Assembly (NCBI GenBank): GCA_964420325.1 | Contig: CAYQSU010000007.1 | Span: forward strand, 1-64,000 | Length of the DNA stretch: 64,000 bases | Reading direction: 5' to 3' | Source of the DNA: CAYQSU01 sp964420325 | Lineage (GTDB): Bacteria; Pseudomonadota; Alphaproteobacteria; Rhodospirillales; Defluviicoccaceae | Shown: positions 12,039-20,667 of the stretch, one piece after another | How positions within the stretch are numbered: the stretch's first letter is position 1 | How the letters are laid out: every line of letters begins with the position of its first letter | Made by a program: the position numbers and the translations under genes | The notes under the pieces: generated by a model | Told to the model about the DNA's origin: nothing | The model's input: the letters and a program-made list of their open reading frames with translations, nothing else | Databases searched by the model: none

Positions 12039-12443
12039 TCAGCCTCCGTCCTCGGTTCGCAGCTTCAGCGAGACCGAGTTGATGCAATACCGCTGTCCGG
12101 TCGGTTCGGGTCCGTCGGGAAAGACGTGGCCGAGATGGGCGCCGCACCGGCTGCATTGGACCTCGGTGCGGAGCATTCCGTGCGAGCGATCCACCTCCGT
12201 CTCCACGAGTCCGAGATCGACCGGCTCGTAGAAGCTGGGCCAGCCGGTGCCCGAGTCGAACTTGGCCGCCGACGAGAACAGCTCCTGGCCGCAGCAGGCG
12301 CAGAGGTAGCGGCCCGGGATCTTGGTGTTCCAATACGCCCCGGTGAACGGTCGTTCGGTGCCCTTCCGGCGGCAAACGGCGAACTGCTCCGGAGTGAGTT
12401 CGGTCAGCCATTCGCTCTCGGACTTGATGATCTTCTCGCCCAT
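12039..12443 (-). CDS. msrB: Peptide-methionine (R)-S-oxide reductase
   Basis: Reduces methionine-R-sulfoxide in oxidised proteins. A 134-residue protein with two zinc-binding CxxC pairs (CACCGQELF and [12 protein letters not shown]) and the catalytic cysteine in [11 protein letters not shown]. The ATG at 12443 has GGAAGGGG before it; the frame extends to 12527 but the extension is not MsrB-like. It is convergent with the TolC-family gene and fits the stress-gene neighbourhood. Confidence 0.95.
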   Translation of the reverse strand: MGEKIIKSESEWLTELTPEQFAVCRRKGTERPFTGAYWNTKIPGRYLCACCGQELFSSAAKFDSGTGWPSFYEPVDLGLVETEVDRSHGMLRTEVQCSRCGAHLGHVFPDGPEPTGQRYCINSVSLKLRTEDGG

Positions 12444-12560
12444 CGTCGCCCCTTCCGTGTCGCGGGCCGCGCCCGACTTCGCCTGCCCTTCGGCGAAGCA
12501 GATGTCGCGGCCCGGCACCGGTTTCAAGGCCGCAGACGGACGGATGGCGCAGAAGTGAAC

Positions 12561-12587
12561 GAGGCGCCGCGCGACATGCGGCGCCTC
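12561..12587 (-). terminator. Hairpin downstream of hsp20
   Basis: A perfect 10-base-pair inverted repeat (GAGGCGCCGC and GCGGCGCCTC) with a seven-base loop, about 22 bases past the hsp20 stop codon. There is no long T run, so efficiency as an intrinsic terminator is uncertain. Confidence 0.5.
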
Positions 12588-12608
12588 TCCCCGCGGCCGA
12601 GCCGACGG

Positions 12609-13091
12609 TCAGGCGACGTCCTTGGACCCCTCGATGACCTTGGGCTTGCCGGCGCCGACGCCGGGCCGTGCCTCCGCCGTGATCTCGATCCGACGGGGCT
12701 TCATCGCCTCCGGCAGCTCCCGCTTGAGCTCGATGATCAGGAGGCCGTTGACCAGAGAGGCACCGACGACCTCGACATGATCGGCGAGCTGGAACTGACG
12801 CTTGAAGGCACGGCTGGCGATGCCGCGATAGAGGTAGGCACTGCCCTGGCTGTCCTTGCGCTGGCCTTCGATCGCCAGCGAGTTCTCACGCACGGAGACC
12901 GCGAGCTCGTCCTCGCCGAAGCCGGCCACCGCCAGGGTGATGCGATAGTGGTCGTCGCCCAGCTTCTCGATGTTGTAAGGCGGATAGCCGTTGCCGGCGT
13001 CCCCAAACTGCATCGAGTCCTCGAGAAGCTGCATCAGCCGGTCGAAGCCGACCGTCGACCGGAACAGGGGGGAGAAATCGAACGTTGTCAT
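12609..13091 (-). CDS. Small heat-shock protein, Hsp20/IbpA family
   Basis: A 160-residue alpha-crystallin-type holdase that binds unfolding proteins in the cytoplasm. The ATG at 13091 gives the typical IbpA N-terminus MTTFDFSPLFRSTVGFDRLM and has GGAGG upstream. Middle region: YPPYNIEKLGDDHYRITLAV, then DELAVSVRENSLAIEGQR, YRGIASRAFKRQFQLADHVE and the IELKRELPEAMKPRRIEI tail that ends the crystallin domain. A RpoH-like promoter and a downstream hairpin flank it, so it is probably a single-gene heat-shock unit. Confidence 0.95.
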   Translation of the reverse strand: MTTFDFSPLFRSTVGFDRLMQLLEDSMQFGDAGNGYPPYNIEKLGDDHYRITLAVAGFGEDELAVSVRENSLAIEGQRKDSQGSAYLYRGIASRAFKRQFQLADHVEVVGASLVNGLLIIELKRELPEAMKPRRIEITAEARPGVGAGKPKVIEGSKDVA

Positions 13092-13194
13092 AGCCACACA
13101 TCCTCCGTCGCAAGCAATGTGCCCTGAGTTCGGGGTCACATGCGGTCGACCCCGCGGAGAGCCGGACCCGCACATGGGCGTCCGGTCGGCCAGG

Positions 13195-13223
13195 AGGTAG
13201 GATTGCGACGGCCGTCCGTCAAG
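13195..13223 (-). promoter_or_regulatory. Heat-shock (RpoH-type) promoter candidate for hsp20
   Basis: On the minus strand CTTG (13220-13223) is followed after 18 bases by CCTACCT (13195-13201). This is close to the alphaproteobacterial RpoH pattern CTTG-N17/18-CYTATNT. It lies about 105 bases before the hsp20 ATG. Confidence 0.45.
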
Positions 13224-13286
13224 GGTTTGGCGTACATGTCCGCCTTGAGAACAACGCCCTCCGAGGCGGCGTGCGGCCAGAAAGCG

Positions 13287-13310
13287 ACGGCGGCCCGAAA
13301 GAGCCGCCGT
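13287..13310 (-). terminator. Hairpin downstream of the dodecin gene
   Basis: A perfect 8-base-pair inverted repeat (ACGGCGGC and GCCGCCGT) with an eight-base loop, about 32 bases past the dodecin stop codon on the minus strand and upstream of the hsp20 promoter. It probably insulates the two genes. No T run follows. Confidence 0.45.
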
Positions 13311-13341
13311 GCATCAGATTCGACGCGGGGACGACCGTCGA

Positions 13342-13557
13342 TTACCGGTGCTTGGCCGGATCGTACTTGAACGACGCATGAACCCTGCACCGATACTCGA
13401 CGACCTTGTTGTTCTCCATCCTCAGGTCGAGGGCTTCGACCTCCGCGACGCGAAGGTCCTCCAGATGGGCCGCCGCCTGTTCGACGGCGCTCTTCGCCGC
13501 ATCTTCCCAGGATTTGGAGCTGCTTCCGATGATGCGAATGACGCGATAGGTGCTCAT
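13342..13557 (-). CDS. Dodecin (flavin-binding storage protein)
   Basis: A 71-residue protein with the whole dodecin pattern: MSTYRVIRIIGSSSKSWEDA, then EQAAAHLEDLRVAEVEALDL and EYRCRVHASFKYD. Dodecins form hollow 12-mers that bind flavins (or CoA) and buffer free flavin. The family's aromatic flavin-stacking residue is present as the Trp in the SWEDA segment. GGAGAGGGGAG precedes the ATG. Monocistronic by spacing. Confidence 0.95.
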   Translation of the reverse strand: MSTYRVIRIIGSSSKSWEDAAKSAVEQAAAHLEDLRVAEVEALDLRMENNKVVEYRCRVHASFKYDPAKHR

Positions 13558-13817
13558 GGTCTCGCTCCCCTCTCCTTATCCGTTCGATCACCTTAGCCGG
13601 CCCGGGCGTCGTCGGTTTGAACCTTGCACCAATCACCCAGACCGGGCCGTATCGAGCAACGCCCAAAGCTTAGCTTACCGCACTGCAGAAATCCACCCTC
13701 CGTTGCCCCCGCCTTAGGGCAACATCAACCCCCGCGGCCCGACCCTTGGGCTGCAGGACGCGGCGCGCGGCAACGCCAGCGCCCCCCAGGCGACTGCAAC
13801 GGTTCGGCCGTCCCCGC

Positions 13818-14453
13818 TCAGCGCAGCGCGGGATTGAGGGTGTACGTTCCGACCCATTCGCCTTTGGCCAGGACGTGCCCTCGCATTGCCGCAACGGCCT
13901 CCCCTCCGCCGAAGCGGCCCGGAAGGTTCAGGGTCTCGACATCGAGGGCGTAAACCGTGAACCGGTAATGGTGGATGATCTCGTCGTTCCACGGCGGACA
14001 GGGTCCGTCGTAGCCGCCGTAGTCGCCTTTCATGTTCTCGTCGCTCGCGAACCAGTTCGTGTAGTCGTTGATGCCGCGCACGCCGTACGCCGTCCTTCCC
14101 GGCGGCTTACCGCCCGCCGTCACGCCGTGCGAGTCCTCACCGGCAAGGATCTCGTTGACGTCAGCCGGGATGTCGACCAGCACCCAGTGGAAGAAATCGA
14201 CGCGTGGCAGATCGGCAGGAACGGTGACCCCTTCCTTGTTCACATGGTCCGGCTTCGATGGCACGTCCGGATCGTGGCAGACAACGGTGTACGATCGGGT
14301 GCCCGCGGGAGCGCCGGACCAGCGGATGCCTGGATTGCGGTTGCGCCCCATGGCCACATGACCTTCCTCGGCAGGCACGCAGAAGGCGAACTCGTCCGGA
14401 ATCAGGCCGCCGTTCGGCCATGCGTCGATGACGACTTCGAGCGTTCTTGTCAT
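13818..14453 (-). CDS. PEBP / YbhB-YbcL family protein (Raf-kinase-inhibitor-like)
   Basis: A 211-residue protein of the phosphatidylethanolamine-binding-protein fold. The ligand-pocket motifs are visible: CHDPDVPSKPDHVNKEG, the strand FHWVLVDIPADV, then GYDGPCPPWNDEIIHHYRF followed by TVYALDVETL. Bacterial members lack a well-defined role. There is no signal peptide, so it is probably cytoplasmic. The N-terminus is longer than in YbhB, with the family start at MTRTLEVVIDAWPNGGLIP. Confidence 0.92.
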   Translation of the reverse strand: MTRTLEVVIDAWPNGGLIPDEFAFCVPAEEGHVAMGRNRNPGIRWSGAPAGTRSYTVVCHDPDVPSKPDHVNKEGVTVPADLPRVDFFHWVLVDIPADVNEILAGEDSHGVTAGGKPPGRTAYGVRGINDYTNWFASDENMKGDYGGYDGPCPPWNDEIIHHYRFTVYALDVETLNLPGRFGGGEAVAAMRGHVLAKGEWVGTYTLNPALR

Positions 14454-14585
14454 GTCCCCTCCTCATGGTCGGTCTTGAGATGACTGGCGGCCTCGACCAT
14501 AGCAGGACGCGCGGCGACCAACCAAACGCTGCGCGCCAACCAGCACGGGCCGCTGCCGTGTCCGCCGGCAATCCCTTCTGGACGG

Positions 14586-14661
14586 TGGTAGGCGGGGGAA
14601 GGAGTTGAACCTCCGACCTCTCCCGTGTATCGGGAGCGCTCTGCCACTGAGCTACCCGCCT
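14586..14661 (-). tRNA. Aberrant tRNA gene, anticodon best read as UAC (Val-like)
   Basis: A minus-strand 76-base cloverleaf. The acceptor stem is AGGCGGG paired with CCCGCCT (7/7), then discriminator A and an encoded CCA. The D arm is GCTC-AGTGGCA-GAGC, the anticodon stem CTCCC/GGGAG, and the T arm GGAGG-TTCAACT-CCTTC. Two features are abnormal. The anticodon loop is GATACAC, so position 33 is A instead of the universal U, and G32 could pair with C38. One extra C sits between the T stem and the acceptor stem, in a run of five C. With the usual register the anticodon is UAC. It may be a pseudogene, a special tRNA, or affected by a homopolymer error. Confidence 0.7.
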
Positions 14662-14750
14662 CGAGGGTCCTCAGCCCGCACCGACACGAATTTCGCCCCG
14701 TCCGGCCCGGCTGCGCGCCTTCCAGTCGCTCTCGAGACACCGTGACGAGG

Positions 14751-14963
14751 TCAGAACAGACCGGGAATGCGGCCCCTGACGATCTGGTCGATGGCAACGA
14801 AGATCAGGGCGTAGCCGGCGAAGCTGAGACCGAAGAACGCGGCCACCGCAAGCCGGGCGCGCCAGATACGAGCGGGCGGGCCGCCATCGGTCAACGAAGG
14901 GGCACATGTCCCGCCCTGCGCGGCGACGGCATCATCCCCGGCCAGAGCGATCGAGTGGTCCAT
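14751..14963 (-). CDS. Small single-span membrane protein, unknown
   Basis: A 70-residue protein. The ATG at 14963 has GGGGAG about eight bases upstream. A hydrophilic N-terminal 37 residues (MDHSIALAGDDAVAAQGG and onward) is followed by one membrane segment around LAVAAFFGLSFAGYALIFVA and a short tail DQIVRGRIPGLF. No family recognised. It lies next to the odd tRNA and reads on the same strand. Confidence 0.55.
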   Translation of the reverse strand: MDHSIALAGDDAVAAQGGTCAPSLTDGGPPARIWRARLAVAAFFGLSFAGYALIFVAIDQIVRGRIPGLF

Positions 14964-15197
14964 CGGACTGCTCCCCACATGGATACGTTGATTGCCTCGC
15001 TTCGAAGTCGGCGAGTGAAGACCCGACGGCGCATGATCACAGATATCGGAGCGCGAACAAACACCCGTTTGGGCCAGTCCTGGTCATTTCGGCTCAACGA
15101 CTGCAACCGTTTTCGTCGAGATCTCCACCCGGCGCCGGCCAAGGAGTTGTGAACCAGGCGCGTCGGCCGCAAGCGCGCGTTTCGCGATCGCGGCGGC

Positions 15198-15503
15198 TCA
15201 GAGCGACTCCCGCACCATCGGACCGGCTCGCTTCGCATCGACGAGCCGGCACAGCGTGCCGACCGTCTCGAACGCCTCAGCGGTGATGTCCTCGTCATCG
15301 AAGCTGATGTCGAAGGCATCCTCGAGCGCGGTGACGAGGGCGATGACGGCCATGGAGTCGAACTCCGGCAGGCCGCCGAGCAGCGGCGACGCGTGGCCCA
15401 GGCGTTCGGCGCGCTGCCCCAGGTTCAGCACCGCCGCGAGAACGTCGACCACGGCGTCAAGCGTCCCTGCCGGCGACGTCTCGTCTCCGCAACGGTCGCT
15501 CAT
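15198..15503 (-). CDS. Acyl carrier protein of the exopolysaccharide locus
   Basis: A 101-residue acidic protein with the phosphopantetheine site LPEFDSMAVIALVTALEDAF (Ser in the DSM motif) and the following acidic helix FDISFDDEDITAEAFETVGT. The ATG at 15503 has AAGGAGA before it. It is not next to fab genes but diverges from a GNAT gene and an acyl-CoA/ACP ligase. That pairing is typical of exosortase-A-associated loci, where the ligase and carrier protein form a small acyl-activation unit. It probably carries the acyl or amino-acyl group activated by the ligase at 16514-18109. Confidence 0.9.
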   Translation of the reverse strand: MSDRCGDETSPAGTLDAVVDVLAAVLNLGQRAERLGHASPLLGGLPEFDSMAVIALVTALEDAFDISFDDEDITAEAFETVGTLCRLVDAKRAGPMVRESL

Positions 15504-15739
15504 TCGTCCCCGGTCTCCTTCCCCGCTGCGCGGTGCCGGCGCCCACGGATCATCGACCCGCACCCGTGCTAGATACAGGCGATCGCGGCGTGGATAAAGT
15601 CGGGAATGTCCCCTTCGGCGGCGTTCGTGTTCGACGTCTCGCCCGGCGTGCCTGCCATCGACCTGCGCTGCCGCGGCTGTCCTTGGAGTTGACTCCCGGC
15701 GCGTGCGCTTGCACAGTACGCCGTCTTCGCTCTCTTGGC

Positions 15740-16438
15740 GTGTCTTCCGCAGTGCTGTCCAAGCTCGAGCAGCTCATCACGGACCTGGGGTGGGCGGTCG
15801 CCCTCTGCTACGGACTCGACCGAGCGTTCGCTGCCGTCTGCGGCTGCCTTGCGCTGACGCCCTATCTGTTGGTGGCGCAGCCTATCCCGAAACGGAGGCT
15901 GCTCTCCGGAAAGCGGGGCCGCTCTATCGCCGTGCGGGAGGTCGACGCCGCGGACCTGACCGACTGCGAGATGCCGCTGACGCCGGAGCTGCTCGCAGCG
16001 CGGCGAAGCCGCGGCGCGAAATGCTTTGGCGTGTTCGAGGACGGCCGCTTGATCGGCTTTCACTGTTTGGCGCTCGGCCCCCACGAGGACGAGGCCGTGC
16101 GTGCGCGCTTCGTTCCGGAGCCGGCCGGCGAGTCCGCCTGGGACTTCGATATCTTTCTTCTGCCGGAGAAACGGGTCGGGCTCTCGTTCATCCGCCTTTG
16201 GGACGAGATCTTCGATTATCTGAGGCAGCAGAACATTCACTGGTCGATGAGCTACATCTCAAGATATAATACGGGGTCCTTGAAGTCCCATCAAAGACTG
16301 GGAGCGATCGCTGTCGCCAGGCTGGTCGCGGTCAAGGCGGGAAGCTGGCAAGCGTTTGTCATGAATGTGTCTCCGTTCCTCTTGATCTCGACAGGACCGC
16401 GGTCCCGGCCGGTCATCCGCGTCCCCGCCCCGGCCTAG
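15740..16438 (+). CDS. GNAT-like N-acyltransferase, exopolysaccharide locus
   Basis: About 232 residues from the GTG at 15740; the frame is open back to a GTG at 15533, and the true start is uncertain because neither site has a strong ribosome motif. The sequence KCFGVFEDGRLIGFHCLALG followed by WDFDIFLLPEKRVGLSFIRL and DYLRQQNIHWSMSYISRYN has the strand/helix order of a GNAT domain, with the final part SLKSHQRLGAIAVARLVAVK. It is transcribed towards the acyl ligase and is divergent from the acyl carrier protein, so it may transfer the carried acyl group. The function is inferred from position only. Confidence 0.7.
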   Translation: MSSAVLSKLEQLITDLGWAVALCYGLDRAFAAVCGCLALTPYLLVAQPIPKRRLLSGKRGRSIAVREVDAADLTDCEMPLTPELLAARRSRGAKCFGVFEDGRLIGFHCLALGPHEDEAVRARFVPEPAGESAWDFDIFLLPEKRVGLSFIRLWDEIFDYLRQQNIHWSMSYISRYNTGSLKSHQRLGAIAVARLVAVKAGSWQAFVMNVSPFLLISTGPRSRPVIRVPAPA

Positions 16439-16513
16439 CATGGTTGGGTCCGCGATGACGCGGTTCGGGCACCGTCTGGCTGCCGTTCGCGTCAGGCTTG
16501 GAGGCCTCTGCCG

Positions 16514-18109
16514 GTGAGCGAGCTTCTGCACCAGCTCATCCGTCCCGGTCCGGAGCGCCCGCCCGAGGCGCCGGCATTGTCGTACAGGCAGCAGACGCTG
16601 TCCTACGGCGGACTGCACGACGCGGTGGTGGCCGCCGCCCGCGGGCTTATCGGGCTCGGGCTGGAGCGCGGCGCCAGGGTCTGCGTCTACCTGGAAAAGC
16701 GTTTCGAGACGGTCGTGACCCAGTTCGCGTCCGCCGCCGCGGGCGGCGTGTTCGTTCCCGTCAACCCGCTGCTGCGCGCCCGGCAGGCGACCCACATCCT
16801 CAAGGATTCGGAAGCGTCCGTCCTCGTCACCTCGGTCTCGCGGCTCGAGGCCCTCGCCGGTGCGTTGCCGTTTCTTGGCGATCTCAGGGTGGTGGTTCTC
16901 GTCGACGGCGGTTCGGCCGCTGCCGCCGACGGCATGCCGTCGCGCGTGGCGTGGCCGGATCTGATCGCCGACGGCGGTACCGGCGGCCGGCCCGAGCATC
17001 GCGTCATCGATACCGACATGGTCGCGATCCTCTACACCTCGGGCAGCACGGGCATGCCCAAGGGCGTGGTGCTGTCGCACCGGAACATGGTGGCGGGCGC
17101 CAAGAGCGTCAGCAGCTATCTCGAGAACCACCGCGACGACGTCATCCTGTCGTTGCTGCCGCTCAGCTTCGATGCCGGTTTCAGCCAGCTGACCACCGCC
17201 TTCAACGTCGGCGCGCGCGTCGTCCTGATGAACTACCTGTTGCCGCGGGACGCCGTCCAGACCTGCGCCGCGGAGAAGGTCACGGGCATCACCGGCGTAC
17301 CGCCCTTGTGGATCCAGCTGGCTCAACAGGACTGGCCGTCCGAGGCGGTCGGGGCCATGCGCTATTTCGCCAACACCGGGGGGCACATGCCTCGATCGAC
17401 GCTGGACCGGCTGCGGGCGCTGATGCCCCGTGCCCGGCCTTACCTGATGTACGGCCTCACCGAGGCGTTCCGCTCGACCTACCTCGATCCCTCGGAGGTC
17501 GACCGGCGGCCGGATTCGATCGGCAAGGCCATTCCCAACGCCGAGATTCTGGTCGTCGGCAAGGACGGGCGTGCCTGTTCGCCGGGCGTTCCGGGCGAGC
17601 TCGTGCACCGCGGCGCGCTGGTTGCGCTCGGCTACTGGAAGGACCCCGAACGCACCGCCTCACGGTTCCGCCCCTCTCCCGGTCAGCCCGCCGGGCTTTG
17701 CCTGCCGGAGATCGCCGTCTGGTCGGGCGACATCGTGCGCACCGACGAGGACGGGTTCCTGTACTTCGTTGGCCGCTCGGACGAGATGATCAAGACCTCG
17801 GGCTACCGGGTGAGTCCGACCGAGATCGAGGAGGTCGTCTATGCGTCCGGCCTCGCCGGCGAGGCGGCGGCGTTCGGCGTGCCGCATCCGGTGCTCGGCC
17901 AAGGCATCGTCGTCGTCGTCGCGCCGCCGAACGGCAGCAAGCTCGACATCAATGCCTTGAACAGTGAACTCCGTCAGCAACTGCCGCTCTACATGGTGCC
18001 GGGGCTTGTCGCCGAGGTTCCGGCTTTGCCGCGAACGCCCAACGGCAAGATCGACCGGAAACAGCTCGCAAGTGAGTTTGCGACGGCGTTCGATAAGGCC
18101 AAACCATGA
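16514..18109 (+). CDS. Acyl-CoA/ACP ligase (AMP-forming), exosortase-A-system type
   Basis: A 531-residue adenylate-forming ligase from a GTG start. Motifs: YTSGSTGMPKGVVLSHRN near residue 173, YGLTEAFRST, YFVGRSDEMIKTSGYRVSPT near residue 415, and the catalytic lysine region PRTPNGKIDRKQL at the end. The order ligase, PLP decarboxylase, FemAB-like protein and asparagine synthetase is the set that marks EpsH/XrtA exosortase-A loci (the ligase_PEP type). Its ATG-type four-base overlap with the decarboxylase gene indicates coupled translation. Likely role: activate an acid for transfer to the nearby carrier protein. The substrate is unknown. Confidence 0.93.
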   Translation: MSELLHQLIRPGPERPPEAPALSYRQQTLSYGGLHDAVVAAARGLIGLGLERGARVCVYLEKRFETVVTQFASAAAGGVFVPVNPLLRARQATHILKDSEASVLVTSVSRLEALAGALPFLGDLRVVVLVDGGSAAAADGMPSRVAWPDLIADGGTGGRPEHRVIDTDMVAILYTSGSTGMPKGVVLSHRNMVAGAKSVSSYLENHRDDVILSLLPLSFDAGFSQLTTAFNVGARVVLMNYLLPRDAVQTCAAEKVTGITGVPPLWIQLAQQDWPSEAVGAMRYFANTGGHMPRSTLDRLRALMPRARPYLMYGLTEAFRSTYLDPSEVDRRPDSIGKAIPNAEILVVGKDGRACSPGVPGELVHRGALVALGYWKDPERTASRFRPSPGQPAGLCLPEIAVWSGDIVRTDEDGFLYFVGRSDEMIKTSGYRVSPTEIEEVVYASGLAGEAAAFGVPHPVLGQGIVVVVAPPNGSKLDINALNSELRQQLPLYMVPGLVAEVPALPRTPNGKIDRKQLASEFATAFDKAKP

Positions 18110-19344
18110 ACGACGCATCGCGCCCTGGACCGTCGCAGCCTTCGGCATTTCCCGTCGTCGACGGCGAGCTTCGGGTCGGCGGCCTGCCCCTGACCCGCCT
18201 CGCCGAGCGCGTCGGCGCGACGCCGTTTTATGCCTACGATCGACGATTGCTCGACGCGCGCGTCGCCCACCTCAGACGCTGCCTCCCCAAGGCGCTGCGC
18301 CTGCACTATGCCGTCAAGGCCAATCCGATGCCGGCGGTGGTGCAGCACCTGGCCCGTCTGGTCGACGGCTTCGACGTCGCCTCGGCGCTGGAAATGAAGA
18401 CGGCGCTGGATACGCCGGTCTCACCCGCGCATGTCAGCTTCGCCGGTCCAGGAAAGACAGAGGCCGAGCTCGCCCAGGCGATCGCCGCCGGCGTCGTCCT
18501 CCATCTCGAGAGCGAAAGCGAGATGCGCTGCGCGGCCGGGCTCGCCGAAAAACTCGGTCTCAGACCCGCCGTCGCCGTCCGCGTCAACCCCGACTTCGAG
18601 CTCAAGGGCTCGGGGATGCGCATGGGCGGCGGCGCCCAGCAGTTCGGCGTCGATGCCGAACGGGTGCCCGGGATGCTGAAGGACCTCGGCCGGCTCGACC
18701 TCGAGTTCATCGGCTTCCACATCTTCGCCGGCTCGCAGAACCTGAATGCCGCGCTGCTCGCCTCGGCACAGACGCGGATTATCGATCTCGCCATCGCGCT
18801 GGCCCGCCACGCGCCGGCCCCTCTCCGCCATCTCAACATCGGCGGCGGCTTCGGCATCCCTTATTTTCCGAAGGACACGCCGCTCGACCTCGAGTCCGTG
18901 GGCGAGCACCTCGGTGCGCTCATGGACAAGGTGCAAGCCGAGCTTGCGGACGCCCGTGTCATCCTCGAGCTCGGGCGCTACATCGTCGGCGAATGCGGCA
19001 TCTACGTCAGCCGCGTCGTCGACCGCAAGGTGTCGCGGGGACGCGTGTTCTTGGTCACCGACGGAGGCCTCAACCACCAGCTGGCGGCCTCCGGCAACTT
19101 CGGACAGGTCATCCGCCGCAACTATCCGGTCGCCGTCGGCAATCGCATTGCCGAACCCGTCGCCGAGACGGCGACCGTCGTCGGCTGTCTCTGCACGCCG
19201 CTGGACCTTCTCGCCGATAACGTGCCTCTGCCGCGCGCCGAGATCGGCGATCTCGTCGTCATCTTCCAGTCGGGCGCCTATGGGCTGACGGCAAGCCCGA
19301 CGGCTTTCCTGAGTCACCCCCATCCCGCCGAGGTCCTGGTTTGA
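18106..19344 (+). CDS. PLP-dependent decarboxylase (alanine-racemase fold), exosortase-A-system type
   Basis: A 412-residue fold-III PLP enzyme of the diaminopimelate/ornithine decarboxylase family. The PLP lysine is in LHYAVKANPMPAVVQHL; the phosphate-binding glycine loop is in LNIGGGFGIPY; and VGECGIYVSRVVDRK has the conserved GECG at which the second subunit contributes its cysteine. The ATG overlaps the ligase stop codon by four bases. In exosortase-A loci this enzyme (dCO2ase_PEP type) accompanies the ligase. It may decarboxylate an amino acid that is then attached to the polymer. The substrate is unknown. Confidence 0.93.
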   Translation: MNDASRPGPSQPSAFPVVDGELRVGGLPLTRLAERVGATPFYAYDRRLLDARVAHLRRCLPKALRLHYAVKANPMPAVVQHLARLVDGFDVASALEMKTALDTPVSPAHVSFAGPGKTEAELAQAIAAGVVLHLESESEMRCAAGLAEKLGLRPAVAVRVNPDFELKGSGMRMGGGAQQFGVDAERVPGMLKDLGRLDLEFIGFHIFAGSQNLNAALLASAQTRIIDLAIALARHAPAPLRHLNIGGGFGIPYFPKDTPLDLESVGEHLGALMDKVQAELADARVILELGRYIVGECGIYVSRVVDRKVSRGRVFLVTDGGLNHQLAASGNFGQVIRRNYPVAVGNRIAEPVAETATVVGCLCTPLDLLADNVPLPRAEIGDLVVIFQSGAYGLTASPTAFLSHPHPAEVLV

Positions 19345-20567
19345 CCGCGGACGGCCAGCGAAGGCGTTCCGTCCTCGCGCGCGACGGGTGGGACGACGGA
19401 GACATGAGCGCCGGCGACGCAACGAAGATGGAGCGCCAGCGGTCCACGGCGGCGGGGGAGACCCTCGAGATCTCGCTCGAGCCGGTCACCGATCCCGACC
19501 GCCTTGGCCCGCTCTGGACGGAGCTCGAGGGCCGGAGCGATGCGTCGTTTTTCCAGTCGTGGGGATGGATCGGCTGCTGGCTCAGGCTCCTGCCGCCGAC
19601 CTGCGAGCCTCGCGTTCTCACCCTGCGATCGGCCGGGCGGGTCCAGGGCCTTGCGATCCTCTGCCGGCATCGGTCGGTCCGCCGCGGCGTCATTGCCTCG
19701 AATGGGCTCCACCTCAACGAATCCGGGGTGCCGGCGTACGACCAGCTGACGGTCGAGTACAACGGCGTTCTCGCCGAACGCGGCCTGCGGAGCACGGTCG
19801 TGCACGCCGCCGCAATCTGGCTTGCCGGTCGGGTGCCAGACTGGGACGAGCTGTTTCTGGGCGGCCTCGACAGCGAGGACCGGCCGGCGTGGGAGGCAGC
19901 GCTTGTGGCCGCCGGCCTCCGGCTGCTGGTTCGCGACCACAAGCGCTCCGACCATGTCGATCTCGAACGCGTGCGGCGCTCCGCCGGCAGCTACCTCGAC
20001 ACGCTCAGCCGAAATACCCGCTATCAGCTCCGCCGCGCCCTGCGCCTGTACGAAGAGGCTGGAGCCTGCCGTTACGAGCCGGCCGCAAGTATCGCCGAGG
20101 GCCTCGAGTTCCTGGACGAGCTGAAACGGCTGCATCAGGCCTATTGGCGCCGTCGGGGTCAGCCGGGCGCCTTCTCCGGCGTCTTCTTCGAGCGGTTCCA
20201 CCGGACGTTGATCGCCGAGCGGTTCGGCCGCGGCGAGGTCGAGCTCGTGCGCATCCGGTCGGGGGAGCGGCCGATCGGCTATCTTTACAACTTCGTGCAC
20301 AACGGATGGGTCTATGCGTATCAGAGTGGGTTCGAGTATGACGATGATCCGAGGTACAAGCCGGGTCTGGTCAGTCACGGTCTTGCCATCGAGCATCACC
20401 TGAAGGCGGGCGCACGCCTTTACGACTTCATGGCCGGCGAAGGCCAACATAAGCGGAGCCTTGGCTCGGGGACGAGGGAGCTTGTTTGGCTGGTCGCGCA
20501 GCGGCCGCGGATGAAGTATCGCCTGGAGAATGCCTTGAGGGCGATCAAGCAAAGGATGACGAGGTGA
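19341..20567 (+). CDS. FemAB-like N-acyltransferase of the exopolysaccharide locus
   Basis: A 408-residue protein if the TTG at 19341, which overlaps the previous stop codon, is the start; an ATG at 19404 is the alternative and gives 387 residues. It has the FemAB/GNAT-6 layout: SFFQSWGWIGCWLRLLP, SRNTRYQLRRALRLYEEAG, FFERFHRTLIAERFGRGEVE, PIGYLYNFVHNGWVYAYQSG and LYDFMAGEGQHKRSLG. FemAB-like proteins of this group are known from PEP-CTERM/EpsH loci and use acyl donors to modify a polymer or its precursor. The tight overlaps with both neighbours make it part of the ligase-decarboxylase operon. Confidence 0.9.
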   Translation: MTADGQRRRSVLARDGWDDGDMSAGDATKMERQRSTAAGETLEISLEPVTDPDRLGPLWTELEGRSDASFFQSWGWIGCWLRLLPPTCEPRVLTLRSAGRVQGLAILCRHRSVRRGVIASNGLHLNESGVPAYDQLTVEYNGVLAERGLRSTVVHAAAIWLAGRVPDWDELFLGGLDSEDRPAWEAALVAAGLRLLVRDHKRSDHVDLERVRRSAGSYLDTLSRNTRYQLRRALRLYEEAGACRYEPAASIAEGLEFLDELKRLHQAYWRRRGQPGAFSGVFFERFHRTLIAERFGRGEVELVRIRSGERPIGYLYNFVHNGWVYAYQSGFEYDDDPRYKPGLVSHGLAIEHHLKAGARLYDFMAGEGQHKRSLGSGTRELVWLVAQRPRMKYRLENALRAIKQRMTR

Positions 20568-20667
20568 CCGCGACACCCTGCCGAAAACGGTGCTGGGCCG
20601 TCGCTCGGCCGGTTGGCGTGCAGGGCGGCCTGTGCCCGCCGCTCTCGGCCCTGTCGGCGCCAGCGCC

